Part shown: positions 55,914 to 63,911 of the stretch, piece by piece
Layout: every line of letters begins with the position of its first letter
Numbering within the stretch: position 1 is the stretch's first letter
NCBI GenBank assembly: GCA_029252045.1
Contig: JAQXCD010000055.1
Coordinates: 1-64,000, forward strand
Source of the DNA: Sulfitobacter sp.
GTDB taxonomy: Bacteria; Pseudomonadota; Alphaproteobacteria; Rhodobacterales; Rhodobacteraceae
Reading direction: 5' to 3'
Length of the DNA stretch: 64,000 bases
Made by a program: the position numbers and the translations under genes
Notes under the pieces: model-generated
Seen by the model: only the letters and a program-made list of their open reading frames with translations
The model's database searches: none
Told to the model about the DNA's origin: nothing

Positions 55914-57209
55914 ATGGATACACCCACACTTCTCACCGGTCAGATTCTCACGTTTAACGGCGACCCTTTTGTCGATCCGTGGGCGGAGTGCGTTCACATC
56001 GATAGTGCTGGTGCGGTTTTGGTGGAGGGCGCACATATTGCCGCGACCGGCTCTGCTGATACGCTCAAGCGCCTGCATCCACAGGCAAAAATTATCTCCT
56101 ACGGGGATCATCTAATCTGCCCCGGCTTTGTGGATGCGCATACCCACTACCCCCAAACCGCCATGATCGCGAGTTGGGGCAAGCGGCTGATCGACTGGCT
56201 GAACACCTATACCTTCCCCGAGGAAATCCGCTTTGCCGATCGGGATTATGCCGATGACATCGCCGCGCGCTATCTGGACCTGACGGCGGCAAACGGCACG
56301 ACAACCATGGCCTCGTTTGCGACCATCCACCCCCATAGCGTAGATGCCCTGTTTTCCGCGGCGCAGGCGCGTGGGCAATGCGTTGTCACGGGGAAAACCT
56401 GCATGGACCGCAATGCCCCGGACGGTCTGCGCGATACCGCGCAATCTGCCTATGACGACAGCAAGGCGTTGATCGCCCGCTGGCAGGGCAAGGGCCGCGC
56501 GCAATATGCTATCACGCCGCGGTTCTCGCCGACCTCGACGCCTGCGCAACTGGACGCCATGGGCGCGCTCTGGGCCGAGCATCCGGACTGCCTGATGCAG
56601 ACGCACCTGAGCGAGCAAACGGACGAGATTGAATGGGTGCACAGCCTTTTCCCGCAGGCGCGGGACTATCTGGACACTTATGAAGCCCACGGGCTGTTGG
56701 GCGCGCGCGGGCTGTACGGCCACTCCATCCACCTCACCCCCCGCGAGGTGGACCAGCTGGCAGAGGTGCAGGGCCGTGTGATCCATTGCCCGACATCCAA
56801 CGCCTTTATCGGGTCAGGTGCGCTGAACCTGCCCGCACTGGCCGCACGTCGCATCCCGCTGGGACTGGCAACAGATACCGGCGGCGGGTCTTCGTTTTCG
56901 ATGTTGCGCACGATGGCTGCTGCCTATGAGGCGGCACAGCATCACGGACATGCCATGCATGCGGCACAACTGATGTGGCTGGCGACAGCGGGCTCTGCCC
57001 ATGCGCTGCATCTAGGTGACCAGATTGGCAGCCTGAAGGCCGGTCATTATGCCGATCTGGCGGTCCTCGATCTGCGCTCGACAGCTGCAATTGCCCAGCG
57101 GGCAAACCGCTCCGGCTCGGTCTGGGAGGATGTGTTTGCAACTGTGATGATGGGCGATGACCGCGCGGTTCATGCCACATGGATTTCGGGGAAATGCGTC
57201 AACGGTTAG
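55914..57209 (+). CDS. guaD: Guanine deaminase
   Basis: Deaminates guanine to xanthine. 431 residues from the ATG at 55914, chosen because AGGA lies 8 nt upstream; an in-frame ATG at 55887 has no ribosome site. Amidohydrolase metal ligands and family motifs: DAHTHYPQTAMIASWGKRL, LQTHLSEQTDEIEW, GHSIHL and HCPTSNAFIGSG, then ATDTGGGSSFSMLRT. It converges on the CAP-domain gene. An 8-oxoguanine deaminase gene follows, so the locus handles guanine-type bases. Confidence 0.93.
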   Translation: MDTPTLLTGQILTFNGDPFVDPWAECVHIDSAGAVLVEGAHIAATGSADTLKRLHPQAKIISYGDHLICPGFVDAHTHYPQTAMIASWGKRLIDWLNTYTFPEEIRFADRDYADDIAARYLDLTAANGTTTMASFATIHPHSVDALFSAAQARGQCVVTGKTCMDRNAPDGLRDTAQSAYDDSKALIARWQGKGRAQYAITPRFSPTSTPAQLDAMGALWAEHPDCLMQTHLSEQTDEIEWVHSLFPQARDYLDTYEAHGLLGARGLYGHSIHLTPREVDQLAEVQGRVIHCPTSNAFIGSGALNLPALAARRIPLGLATDTGGGSSFSMLRTMAAAYEAAQHHGHAMHAAQLMWLATAGSAHALHLGDQIGSLKAGHYADLAVLDLRSTAAIAQRANRSGSVWEDVFATVMMGDDRAVHATWISGKCVNG

Positions 57210-57210
57210 G

Positions 57211-57681
57211 TCAGCACTTGCTCGCGGCCATGACCATCACCCAGACATCCCCCACATTGGCGAGGCCGTATTCCTTATTCTTACCCGAGACCATGTTGCG
57301 GTAGTGCCCTGCCGAAATGCGCCAGCCTTCCACCGCTGCCGCCGCATTGGGATAACCCTGCGAGATGTTCTCGGAAACGGTGCACCAGCGGTAGCCCGCG
57401 CCTGTCACCCGCTGGCCCACGCCCGCCCCGTTGCTACCCTTGTGGCTAAAGAAGCCGCGGCTGGCCATATCATGGGCATGGGCACGCGCGGCTGAATCCA
57501 GTGTCGCATTTCGGGTCGGCGCCGGACGGCCTCCCGCCGCCCTGATGGCGTTAATCTGGCCATGTGCACTGCCGCCTGACGTGGATAGCCTTGTGGCCTG
57601 TTCTTGCGGTTGTGTCGCGACACCAGCACCACAGGCTGCCAGAAGAAACGAAACCAGAGCGCAAATTACAAAACGTGTCAC
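57211..57681 (-). CDS. CAP/SCP-domain lipoprotein
   Basis: 156 residues. N-terminal lipoprotein signal with a lipobox-like LAAC at residues 14-17 (FLLAACGAG). CAP domain features: AAGGRPAPTRNATLDSAARA, HAHDMASRGFFSHKGSNG (His/Glu-type cavity residues), CTVSENISQGYP and HYRNMVSG. Bacterial CAP proteins are secreted with largely unknown roles. Its start overlaps the 8-oxoguanine deaminase stop by 4 bp. Confidence 0.88.
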   Translation of the reverse strand: MTRFVICALVSFLLAACGAGVATQPQEQATRLSTSGGSAHGQINAIRAAGGRPAPTRNATLDSAARAHAHDMASRGFFSHKGSNGAGVGQRVTGAGYRWCTVSENISQGYPNAAAAVEGWRISAGHYRNMVSGKNKEYGLANVGDVWVMVMAASKC

Positions 57682-59024
57682 AGATCCTCCCTTAGGGTTA
57701 TTGCCAGCGCGTTTTGGCGTTCTACAACAGCGCCCAGATCAATGGTGGTCATCTGGCCATCTCTTACTACACCGCGACCGTTAACAAATAGATCGCGCAC
57801 AGTTGTTGGTCCCGCCAGCAGCAAGGCGGCATGGTCCCAAGATCCCGCCGCCTGAACACCCGCCATATCCCAAACGGCGATATCGGCACATTTGCCCACG
57901 GCCAGCCGCCCGCAATCAGGCCGGCCCAGAACATCCGCACCGCCGCGTGTGGAGATCTCCAGCGCCTCGCGCGCGCTCATCGCGTCGGCGCCCAGTGCCA
58001 GGCGCTGGAGCAACATCGCCTGCCGCGCCTCGGCGACCAGATTGCCCGCATCATTACTGGCTGATCCGTCTACGCCCAGCCCAACAGGCACACCCGCGTC
58101 ACGCATCGCGCGCAGCGGTGCGATGCCACTGCCAAGGCGGCAGTTGGAGCAGGGGCAATGGGCGACACCTGTGCCGGTCGCAGCAAACAGCGCAATTTCG
58201 GACGGGTCCAGCTTGACGCAATGGGCGTGCCAGACGTCAGGCCCCACCCAGCCGAGGGATTCCGCATATTGACCCGGACGGCATCCGAACGTCTCCAGAG
58301 AATAGGCAATGTCTTCGTCGTTTTCCGCCAGATGGGTATGCAACATCACGCCCTTATCCCGCGCCAGCAGGGCTGCGTTGCGCATGAGGTCCGTGCTGAC
58401 CGAAAACGGCGAACAGGGCGCGACACCGACACGGCACATCGACCCCTCCAAGGGATCATGGAAGCGGTCAATCACACGGATACAATCCGCCAGAATAGCA
58501 TCTTCATGCTCTACCAGCGCATCGGGGGGCAACCCCCCGTCACTTTCCCCGATGCTCATCGCGCCACGGGTCGGATGGAAGCGCAGACCAATCTCGCGGG
58601 CCGCGTGGATTGTGTCCTCCAGCCGACTACCGTTGGGGTAGAGATAAAGGTGATCGGAGCTGAGCGTGCAACCCGACAAAGCCAGCTCTGCCAGCCCCAC
58701 TTGCGCCGAGACGTACATGTGATCGGGCGTAAAGCGTTGCCAGATCGGATAGAGCTTGCGCAGCCAGCCAAACAGCAGCGCGTCCTGCCCGCCCGGCACG
58801 GCGCGTGTAAGACTTTGGTACAAATGGTGGTGCGTGTTGACCAGACCGGGGGTCACCAGACAGCCCGAGACATCGACCACCTGCGCGCCCTGGGGCGCCG
58901 TCAACTCCATGCCAATGTCGGCGATAACCCCGTCCTTGATCAGGATGTCGGCGCCCGACAGTTCGCGCCGCGCATCGTCCATGGTGAGGATGGTGCCTGC
59001 ACCGCGCAAGAGTGTCACCGTCAT
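57678..59024 (-). CDS. 8-oxoguanine deaminase (amidohydrolase)
   Basis: 448 residues, amidohydrolase superfamily. Motifs: NTHHHLYQSLTRAVPG and then WLRKLYPIWQRF, HTHLAENDEDIAYS, WHAHCVKLDPSEI and GVDGSASNDAGNLV. This set matches 8-oxoguanine deaminases related to Pseudomonas Pa0142 and, more distantly, hydroxyatrazine hydrolases. The assignment within that group rests on resemblance and on the nearby guaD. It overlaps hisN upstream and the CAP gene downstream, each by 4 bp. Confidence 0.87.
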   Translation of the reverse strand: MTVTLLRGAGTILTMDDARRELSGADILIKDGVIADIGMELTAPQGAQVVDVSGCLVTPGLVNTHHHLYQSLTRAVPGGQDALLFGWLRKLYPIWQRFTPDHMYVSAQVGLAELALSGCTLSSDHLYLYPNGSRLEDTIHAAREIGLRFHPTRGAMSIGESDGGLPPDALVEHEDAILADCIRVIDRFHDPLEGSMCRVGVAPCSPFSVSTDLMRNAALLARDKGVMLHTHLAENDEDIAYSLETFGCRPGQYAESLGWVGPDVWHAHCVKLDPSEIALFAATGTGVAHCPCSNCRLGSGIAPLRAMRDAGVPVGLGVDGSASNDAGNLVAEARQAMLLQRLALGADAMSAREALEISTRGGADVLGRPDCGRLAVGKCADIAVWDMAGVQAAGSWDHAALLLAGPTTVRDLFVNGRGVVRDGQMTTIDLGAVVERQNALAITLREDL

Positions 59025-59830
59025 GACGCCACCGATGCACGTAGAATTTCAAGTGCTTGGGCATGAATGCCCGCGTTTGCTGCTGCCAATACCCGCCCCC
59101 CGTTATGGGCAGGTCCGCCCTCCCAATCAGTGACGATACCGCCCGCCGCATGGATCAGTGCAATGGGCCCCTGCACGTCATAAGCGTTCAGCCCGGCCTC
59201 AATCACCAGATCAACCTGACCCGAGGCAATCAGCGCATAGGCATAACAATCCATACCATAGCGCGTCAGTTGCGCCTGCTGCGCCACCGCGCGAAATGCA
59301 GCACCTTCAGCGGGGCTGCCCACCTCGGGAAAAGTTGTGAAAACAATCGCCTGCGACAGGGGGCGCGCGGCGCGGCAGCGGATCGCGCGGCGCCCATCTG
59401 CGCGGATCAGCGCGGCACCTTGCGGCGTTCCGATGAAACGCTCACCCGTATAGGGCTGGTCCACAATGCCGATAACCGGCCCCGCTTCACCTCCCACCGC
59501 GATCAAAACCCCCCAAGTGGGCGTTCCGGCCACAAACCCGCGGGTACCGTCGATGGGGTCCAGCACCCATGTCAGGCCGGTTGTACCCGCCTGCGTTCCC
59601 ATTTCCTCGCCCAGAATGGCATCATCGGGCCGGTGCTGCATAAGCACAGCGCGCATCGCAGCCTCCGCTTCGCGGTCTGCTACGGTGACCGGATCATAGC
59701 CGCCTGCAAGTTTGTTATCGGCGTCCAGCGTGTCACTGCGGAAATAGGGCAAGATCACATCGCGCGCTGCGTCCGCCATCAGATGCGCGACACGGGTGAG
59801 TTCTTCGGTCAGGTGCTGGTCAATTTTCAT
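59021..59830 (-). CDS. hisN: Histidinol-phosphatase of the inositol monophosphatase family
   Basis: 269 residues with IMPase-fold metal motifs: GEEMG near residue 75 and WVLDPIDGTRGFVAGTPTWG (about 91-110); the second Asp site is in LNAYDVQGPIALIHAAGG. DPIDGTRGF with the following TPTWG is the HisN-type variant that dephosphorylates histidinol phosphate. CysQ or SuhB were considered but the motifs fit HisN better. Lies upstream of, and overlaps by 4 bp, the 8-oxoguanine deaminase gene. Confidence 0.85.
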   Translation of the reverse strand: MKIDQHLTEELTRVAHLMADAARDVILPYFRSDTLDADNKLAGGYDPVTVADREAEAAMRAVLMQHRPDDAILGEEMGTQAGTTGLTWVLDPIDGTRGFVAGTPTWGVLIAVGGEAGPVIGIVDQPYTGERFIGTPQGAALIRADGRRAIRCRAARPLSQAIVFTTFPEVGSPAEGAAFRAVAQQAQLTRYGMDCYAYALIASGQVDLVIEAGLNAYDVQGPIALIHAAGGIVTDWEGGPAHNGGRVLAAANAGIHAQALEILRASVAS

Positions 59831-59922
59831 GCCTACTTCGTCTCATTCCCGCGCAGCTCTTGCAAGCCTCGCCCGTATCACCACGCAAAAAGGGGGCGTC
59901 TTTTTGCTGAAGCCCTACTAGC

Positions 59923-60300
59923 CTATTGATCAGTATCGGCGAGAACACGCGCCAAAGCTAGCAGGCGATAGCGCTGGCTAGTCGGGATGCCATAAAAAGC
60001 GCGGACAAGTTCTATTACATCCTTGTCGCCCATTGGGTCGTCGGGCAGGATTTCCGACACAGCGCTGCCAGCTGCATCATCGACGTGGAGCCCTTCAAAA
60101 AACGAAGAGACAGGAACACCCAGAACACCAGCGATCTCCCATAGGCGCGACGCACTGACCCGGTTCACGCCCGTCTCGTATTTCTGTATCTGCTGGAATT
60201 TAACGCCGACACTTTCGGCCAATTGCTGCTGCGTCATGCCGATAAGCCAACGGCGCTGCCGGATCATTTTCCCCACATGGGTATCAGTCGTATGAACCAT
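59923..60300 (-). CDS. XRE-family transcriptional regulator
   Basis: 125 residues from ATG 60300 (MVHTTDTHVGKM). The helix-turn-helix covers about 10-65: IRQRRWLIGMTQQQLAESVG, FQQIQKYETG and SRLWEIAGVLGVPVSSFF. The C-terminus has a conserved helix (VIELVRAFYGI) typical of small XRE regulators common in Rhodobacterales. Target unknown. It is about 90 bp upstream of hisN and read in the same direction. Confidence 0.87.
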   Translation of the reverse strand: MVHTTDTHVGKMIRQRRWLIGMTQQQLAESVGVKFQQIQKYETGVNRVSASRLWEIAGVLGVPVSSFFEGLHVDDAAGSAVSEILPDDPMGDKDVIELVRAFYGIPTSQRYRLLALARVLADTDQ

Positions 60301-60456
60301 TATATCGGCCTGCCTTCTTGTACTGCGGCATGTCGCGCGCTTGCCAAAAAACACAGCAAGCGACGCGGTATAAAAACATACCGAACATTTGAATAATGTT
60401 CATACCCAATCGGAGGGGCCGCGCAAATGGCCGCAAGCAAGATTTCGCCCTTTTGG

Positions 60457-61308
60457 CTAGCGCTTGGCCATCTTTGCACTCAATAATGTCACAAGTTCTT
60501 GCAACGGAACGGAGTTCTTACCTTCCGTGCGGTAAAGATTGATCAACTGCACAGGCAGTTCCGGCAATGCTCCGCCATGGTCGATTCGCTCCATCTGTTG
60601 CGGCTCTGTCCCCTCGATTGCTGTATGCACGGCCAGATCGGCGCTGACGGTGGCGTGGATCGCGCTATCATTGTCTGACTCCATGATCATTTGCCACGGT
60701 ATGTTTGCGGCATCCAGCGCGGCTACCACCAGCGGACGGAACGTACACATCCGGCCATAGGCGATGCTTACAGGGCGCTGCCGCCATGCTGCCCCACCGG
60801 GCGCACCAATCCAGTGCAATGGCCGCTCGGCCAGTGTGACCCCCCCATTCCCCACGGAGGTCTCTGTCGTCAGGATTACGTCACACTCGCCTTTCGCGAA
60901 CATCTCTTTCAGCGTGTTGGTATGGGAGGATTCCAACAGGATTCGGATGGCCGGAAATACCGCGTTGAATTGCTTGAGGACCTGCGGGATGGCCGGATAA
61001 ACAATATCGTGCGGCACACCCAACCTTAGCGTCCCCGCGTATTCCTGCGCAGTCAGGCGTAAAACGGCCTCGTCGTTCAATGCAACCATACGCCGCGCAT
61101 AGCCCAACAACTGGTCCCCGCTGGCGGTAAATGCAATGCCGCGCCCGCTTCGGTCCAGCAACTGCACATCCAGCAATTCCTCCAGCCGCTTGAGCTGCAT
61201 AGAGACTGCCGATTGCGTCAGGTGCAAAAAGCCTGCCGCACGGGTAACCCCACCGGCATCAGCCACAGCCACCAAAGAGCGCAACGTGCCCAGGTCAAGA
61301 TTCCTCAT
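60457..61308 (-). CDS. LysR-family transcriptional regulator
   Basis: 283 residues. N-terminal winged helix (about 3-62: LGTLRSLVAVADAGGVTRAA, then LHLTQSAVSMQLKRLEELLD) and a substrate-binding domain (about 90-280, with LGVPHDIVYPAIPQVLKQF). Divergent from the small DUF1127 gene, which may be its target as is usual for LysR regulators. Effector not inferred. Confidence 0.9.
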   Translation of the reverse strand: MRNLDLGTLRSLVAVADAGGVTRAAGFLHLTQSAVSMQLKRLEELLDVQLLDRSGRGIAFTASGDQLLGYARRMVALNDEAVLRLTAQEYAGTLRLGVPHDIVYPAIPQVLKQFNAVFPAIRILLESSHTNTLKEMFAKGECDVILTTETSVGNGGVTLAERPLHWIGAPGGAAWRQRPVSIAYGRMCTFRPLVVAALDAANIPWQMIMESDNDSAIHATVSADLAVHTAIEGTEPQQMERIDHGGALPELPVQLINLYRTEGKNSVPLQELVTLLSAKMAKR

Positions 61309-61426
61309 GCATCACTACCTTGAATGACTTATATCATAAATATTCATTTTTATTATCAATTAGACACTGCCACATATCAACAACTGAAATGAGTCGCCGC
61401 ATACAAATCACAAAATGGAACATCAC

Positions 61427-61645
61427 ATGCAATACCAACGCACCTCGCTCGTCCTTCCTTTCCTTGCAGCGCCCCGTCGCTTTGTCCGCTGCTCTTTGCC
61501 GGCATTTCTGGCGTTGCGCCGCAGCCGCCGTGCCCTGTCAAACCTGTCGGAAGCGCAATTGCGCGATGTCGGGATCAGCGACAAAGAAGCCCAAGCCGAG
61601 GCTGCGCGCCCGATCTGGGATGCGCCTGCACACTGGAAGCGCTAA
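61427..61645 (+). CDS. DUF1127 family small protein
   Basis: 72 residues; ATG 61427 is preferred because GGA lies 7 nt upstream, but ATG 61415 four codons earlier is possible. The basic N-terminal part (RRSRRALSNL) leads into the DUF1127 signature LSEAQLRDVGISDKEAQAEA, ending PIWDAPAHWKR. Small DUF1127 proteins of alphaproteobacteria have been tied to RNA binding and phosphate or stress responses. Divergent from the LysR regulator with a 118-bp gap. Confidence 0.83.
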   Translation: MQYQRTSLVLPFLAAPRRFVRCSLPAFLALRRSRRALSNLSEAQLRDVGISDKEAQAEAARPIWDAPAHWKR

Positions 61646-61754
61646 CCTGTGGTAAAAACCTGACCGAAAAGCCTTGAAATACGGCCCCACCCACCCGATA
61701 TTGAGCCCACAACCGCGGAAAATCTTTATGCGGGCAAACTTTAGGGAGTTTAAC

Positions 61755-62531
61755 ATGGCAGACGTGAATACAATCCGGACCAGTGCCGGAAGCCGCACAG
61801 CCGCGATTGATGAAGGCCTGCGCGCGCATATGAGCAAAGTCTACGGCACAATGTCCGTAGGCATGCTGATTACTTTCGCCGCCGCTTGGGCCATTTCCGG
61901 TCTTGCGGTTACATCCGATCCCGCGGGCGCCACAATGGCACTGCGTGACGGTCAATATCTGACAGGTTTGGGTCAGGCGCTCTATGCATCCCCGCTGAAG
62001 TGGGTTGTGATGTTTGCGCCTCTCGCCTTTGTCTTCGGCTTTGGAGCTGCGATCAACCGTATTTCCGCCGCCTCTGCGCAGCTGATGTTCTACGCATTTG
62101 CACTGGTTATGGGTCTGTCGATCAGCTCCATCTTCCTTGTGTACACAGGCGTGTCCATCATTCAGGTCTTCCTGATCACCTCCATCGCCTTTGCGGGTCT
62201 GTCCATTTGGGGCTACACTACAAAGAAGGACTTCTCCGCATGGGGTAGCTTCCTGATCATGGGCGTGATCGGCCTGATCATCGCTTCAATCGTGAGCATG
62301 TTCTTCCCGAACCCGGCACTGACATTCGCGATTTCCGCCATCGGCGTGCTGATCTTCGCAGGCCTTACCGCCTATGACACACAGCGCATCAAGACCGAGT
62401 ACATCGCACATGCACAGCATGGTGACAGCGAATGGCTTGGCAAAGCCGCCATCATGGGCGCACTGAGCCTGTACCTGAACTTCATCAACATGTTCATGTT
62501 CTTGCTGCAACTCTTCGGCAACCGTGAGTAA
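61755..62531 (+). CDS. Bax inhibitor-1/YccA family membrane protein
   Basis: 258 residues from ATG 61755, preceded by AGGGAG. Seven predicted membrane helices. Family-like segments: LRAHMSKVYGTMSVGMLITF, ALVMGLSISSIF and GLTAYDTQRIK, the last holding the conserved Asp pair region. E. coli YccA modulates the FtsH protease; others leak Ca2+. The upstream frame is open but not conserved. It is ended by the terminator at 62557. Confidence 0.92.
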   Translation: MADVNTIRTSAGSRTAAIDEGLRAHMSKVYGTMSVGMLITFAAAWAISGLAVTSDPAGATMALRDGQYLTGLGQALYASPLKWVVMFAPLAFVFGFGAAINRISAASAQLMFYAFALVMGLSISSIFLVYTGVSIIQVFLITSIAFAGLSIWGYTTKKDFSAWGSFLIMGVIGLIIASIVSMFFPNPALTFAISAIGVLIFAGLTAYDTQRIKTEYIAHAQHGDSEWLGKAAIMGALSLYLNFINMFMFLLQLFGNRE

Positions 62532-62556
62532 CTTCACAAGCCGTTAGAAACAGATC

Positions 62557-62584
62557 AAGCCGCTCCTTCGGGGGCGGCTTTTTT
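62557..62584 (+). terminator. Intrinsic terminator after the BI-1 gene
   Basis: AAGCCGCTCC, a TTCG tetraloop, and GGGGCGGCTT form a 10-bp stem (one G-U pair) followed by a run of six T. It is 26 bp downstream of the BI-1 family stop codon. Confidence 0.88.
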
Positions 62585-62598
62585 CATAGGAGAATACG

Positions 62599-62907
62599 GT
62601 GCTGGAACTACGCCCCAACTGCGAAATGTTTGACCGCGACCTGCCCCCTGAAAGTGCCGATGCGCGCATCTGTAGTTACGAGTGTACCTTCTGCGCCGAT
62701 TGCGTGGAAACGGTGCTGCACAACGTCTGCCCCAACTGCGGCGGCGGGTTTGTTCCACGCCCGATCCGGCCAGCACTGGCACACCGCGATGGCACTGGCC
62801 TGCGCCACCACCCCGCAGGCACCAAACGGCGCAAACTGAAATGGACCACGGCAGACATCACAGCATTTGTCGCCAAGCGGCGCGATACACCAGCAGAGCA
62901 GCGTTAA
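62599..62907 (+). CDS. DUF1272 small cysteine-rich protein
   Basis: 102 residues from GTG 62599 with AGGAGA upstream. The conserved core ELRPNCEMFDRDLP, then ICSYECTFCADCVE and NVCPNCGGGFVPRP, holds six or more cysteines in CxxC-type pairs and probably binds zinc. DUF1272 function is unknown. The stop overlaps the converging P-loop kinase pseudogene by 3-4 bp. Confidence 0.86.
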   Translation: MLELRPNCEMFDRDLPPESADARICSYECTFCADCVETVLHNVCPNCGGGFVPRPIRPALAHRDGTGLRHHPAGTKRRKLKWTTADITAFVAKRRDTPAEQR

Positions 62908-63417
62908 CGCGCGGAGCTGCTGGCTTGGAAGGCTGCGACATCTTTGACACTGCGCAGATGATGCACTTCAAGACAATCAGGAGCAAGACGCAGGTTCTCA
63001 AGAATACGCTGGTGGCCTTTGTCGCGGTCGGTCCATATCCAGTGCCAGAATATAGCAGTCTCCCGATCAAAGCGCCCGATACAGCCCTCTGGCAGATCAG
63101 GACGGGCCCCTGACCCGATATTGTAATGAGCGACGCAGGACACGCCACAACCGCAGGCGCACAGGTAGATCAAGCCAGATCAGCCCGCGTCATCCGTGTC
63201 GGGTGCGGGTAGAAATGCCTCCCTCGGTAATCTAGCCCTCTTCTTTTTCAAACGCGCGGACCATTTCCAAACGCTCTTTGCTCGGACGCGGCGTCCAATG
63301 CGGCATCCAGTGCACCTGATCCAGATGCCGGGCAGGCAGGCCCGTCTGCTCTGCCAACCAACGCGCCAGCGTGGATTTCCCCGATCCGGCCCCGCCAGCA
63401 GTCATCGCCCTCTGCAT
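62904..63417 (-). pseudogene. P-loop kinase (FlaR/topology-modulation-like), decayed
   Basis: Reading from ATG 63417 (GGAGG 7-8 nt upstream), the sequence MQRAMTAGGAGSGKSTLARW with Walker A GGAGSGKST, then HLDQVHWMPHW, is the start of an adenylate-kinase-like protein annotated as FlaR or AAA ATPase. In the same frame there is a TAG at 63232-63234 where a Trp is expected (EEG-stop-ITEGG), and a TGA at 63190-63192. The frame then continues LIWLDLPVRLRLWRVLRRS before a +1 shift in a CCC run at about 63114. The next frame supplies ARPDLPEGC, RFDRETAIFWHWIW and HHLRSVKDVAAF. Two stops and one shift mean it cannot be functional; the intact length would be about 170. Confidence 0.85.
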
Positions 63418-63503
63418 GCGCCGCCTCCGGCTTCTTTATTGTGCCCTTAAACTCAATCCCGCACTCACTTCGCGCACAAATCCCCGAAGGGCACCCCACA
63501 AAC

Positions 63504-63532
63504 GCAAAAAGCCGCGCTGGTATGCGCGGCTT
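63504..63532 (-). terminator. Intrinsic terminator of rpmG
   Basis: On the minus strand AAGCCGCGC, a 6-nt loop and GCGCGGCTT form a 9-bp stem followed by a run of five T (AAAAA at 63506-63510 on the plus strand). It lies about 25 bp downstream of the rpmG stop. Confidence 0.85.
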
Positions 63533-63556
63533 GTCTATTCTCAAAGTCAAGCGATC

Positions 63557-63724
63557 TTACTTGATCTTGCCTTCTTTGTAATCAACGTGCTTGCGCGCAA
63601 CGGGGTCGTATTTTTTCATAACCATCTTTTCGGTCATGGTGCGTGCGTTCTTTTTTGTAACGTAGAAATGGCCTGTGCCCGCGGACGAGTTCAGACGGAT
63701 CTTGATCGTGGTTGGCTTAGCCAT
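63557..63724 (-). CDS. rpmG: 50S ribosomal protein L33
   Basis: 55 residues, starting [20 protein letters not shown] and ending [14 protein letters not shown] at 63724 with GGAGAAG upstream. The sequence has [20 protein letters not shown], typical of L33, a small protein of the large ribosomal subunit. It lacks the CxxC pairs seen in the zinc-binding form, so it is the zinc-free type. It stands alone with its own terminator. Confidence 0.96.
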   Translation of the reverse strand: MAKPTTIKIRLNSSAGTGHFYVTKKNARTMTEKMVMKKYDPVARKHVDYKEGKIK

Positions 63725-63877
63725 TTTATCTTCTCCTCAGGCAGCGCAGCACCATCCGTGCGGCGCGCGTGTAATCTTTGAGCTTTGGCTTCTACCCGTG
63801 CACGCCCCCGAGTCAAGACGGTATCGCACAATCAAGTGTCCCACTGTGCAATTTATGTCGCTTTGACGCGATCCATG

Positions 63878-63907
63878 TTGACGCAAGCCCCTTACTACGG
63901 GTACTTC
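63878..63907 (+). promoter_or_regulatory. Possible promoter for the glycine riboswitch transcript
   Basis: TTGACG at 63878-63883 is a good -35 element; TACTTC at 63902-63907, 18 bp away, is a weak -10. The predicted start would be at about 63913-63915, just where the aptamer begins. Confidence 0.42.
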
Positions 63908-63911
63908 ATCC

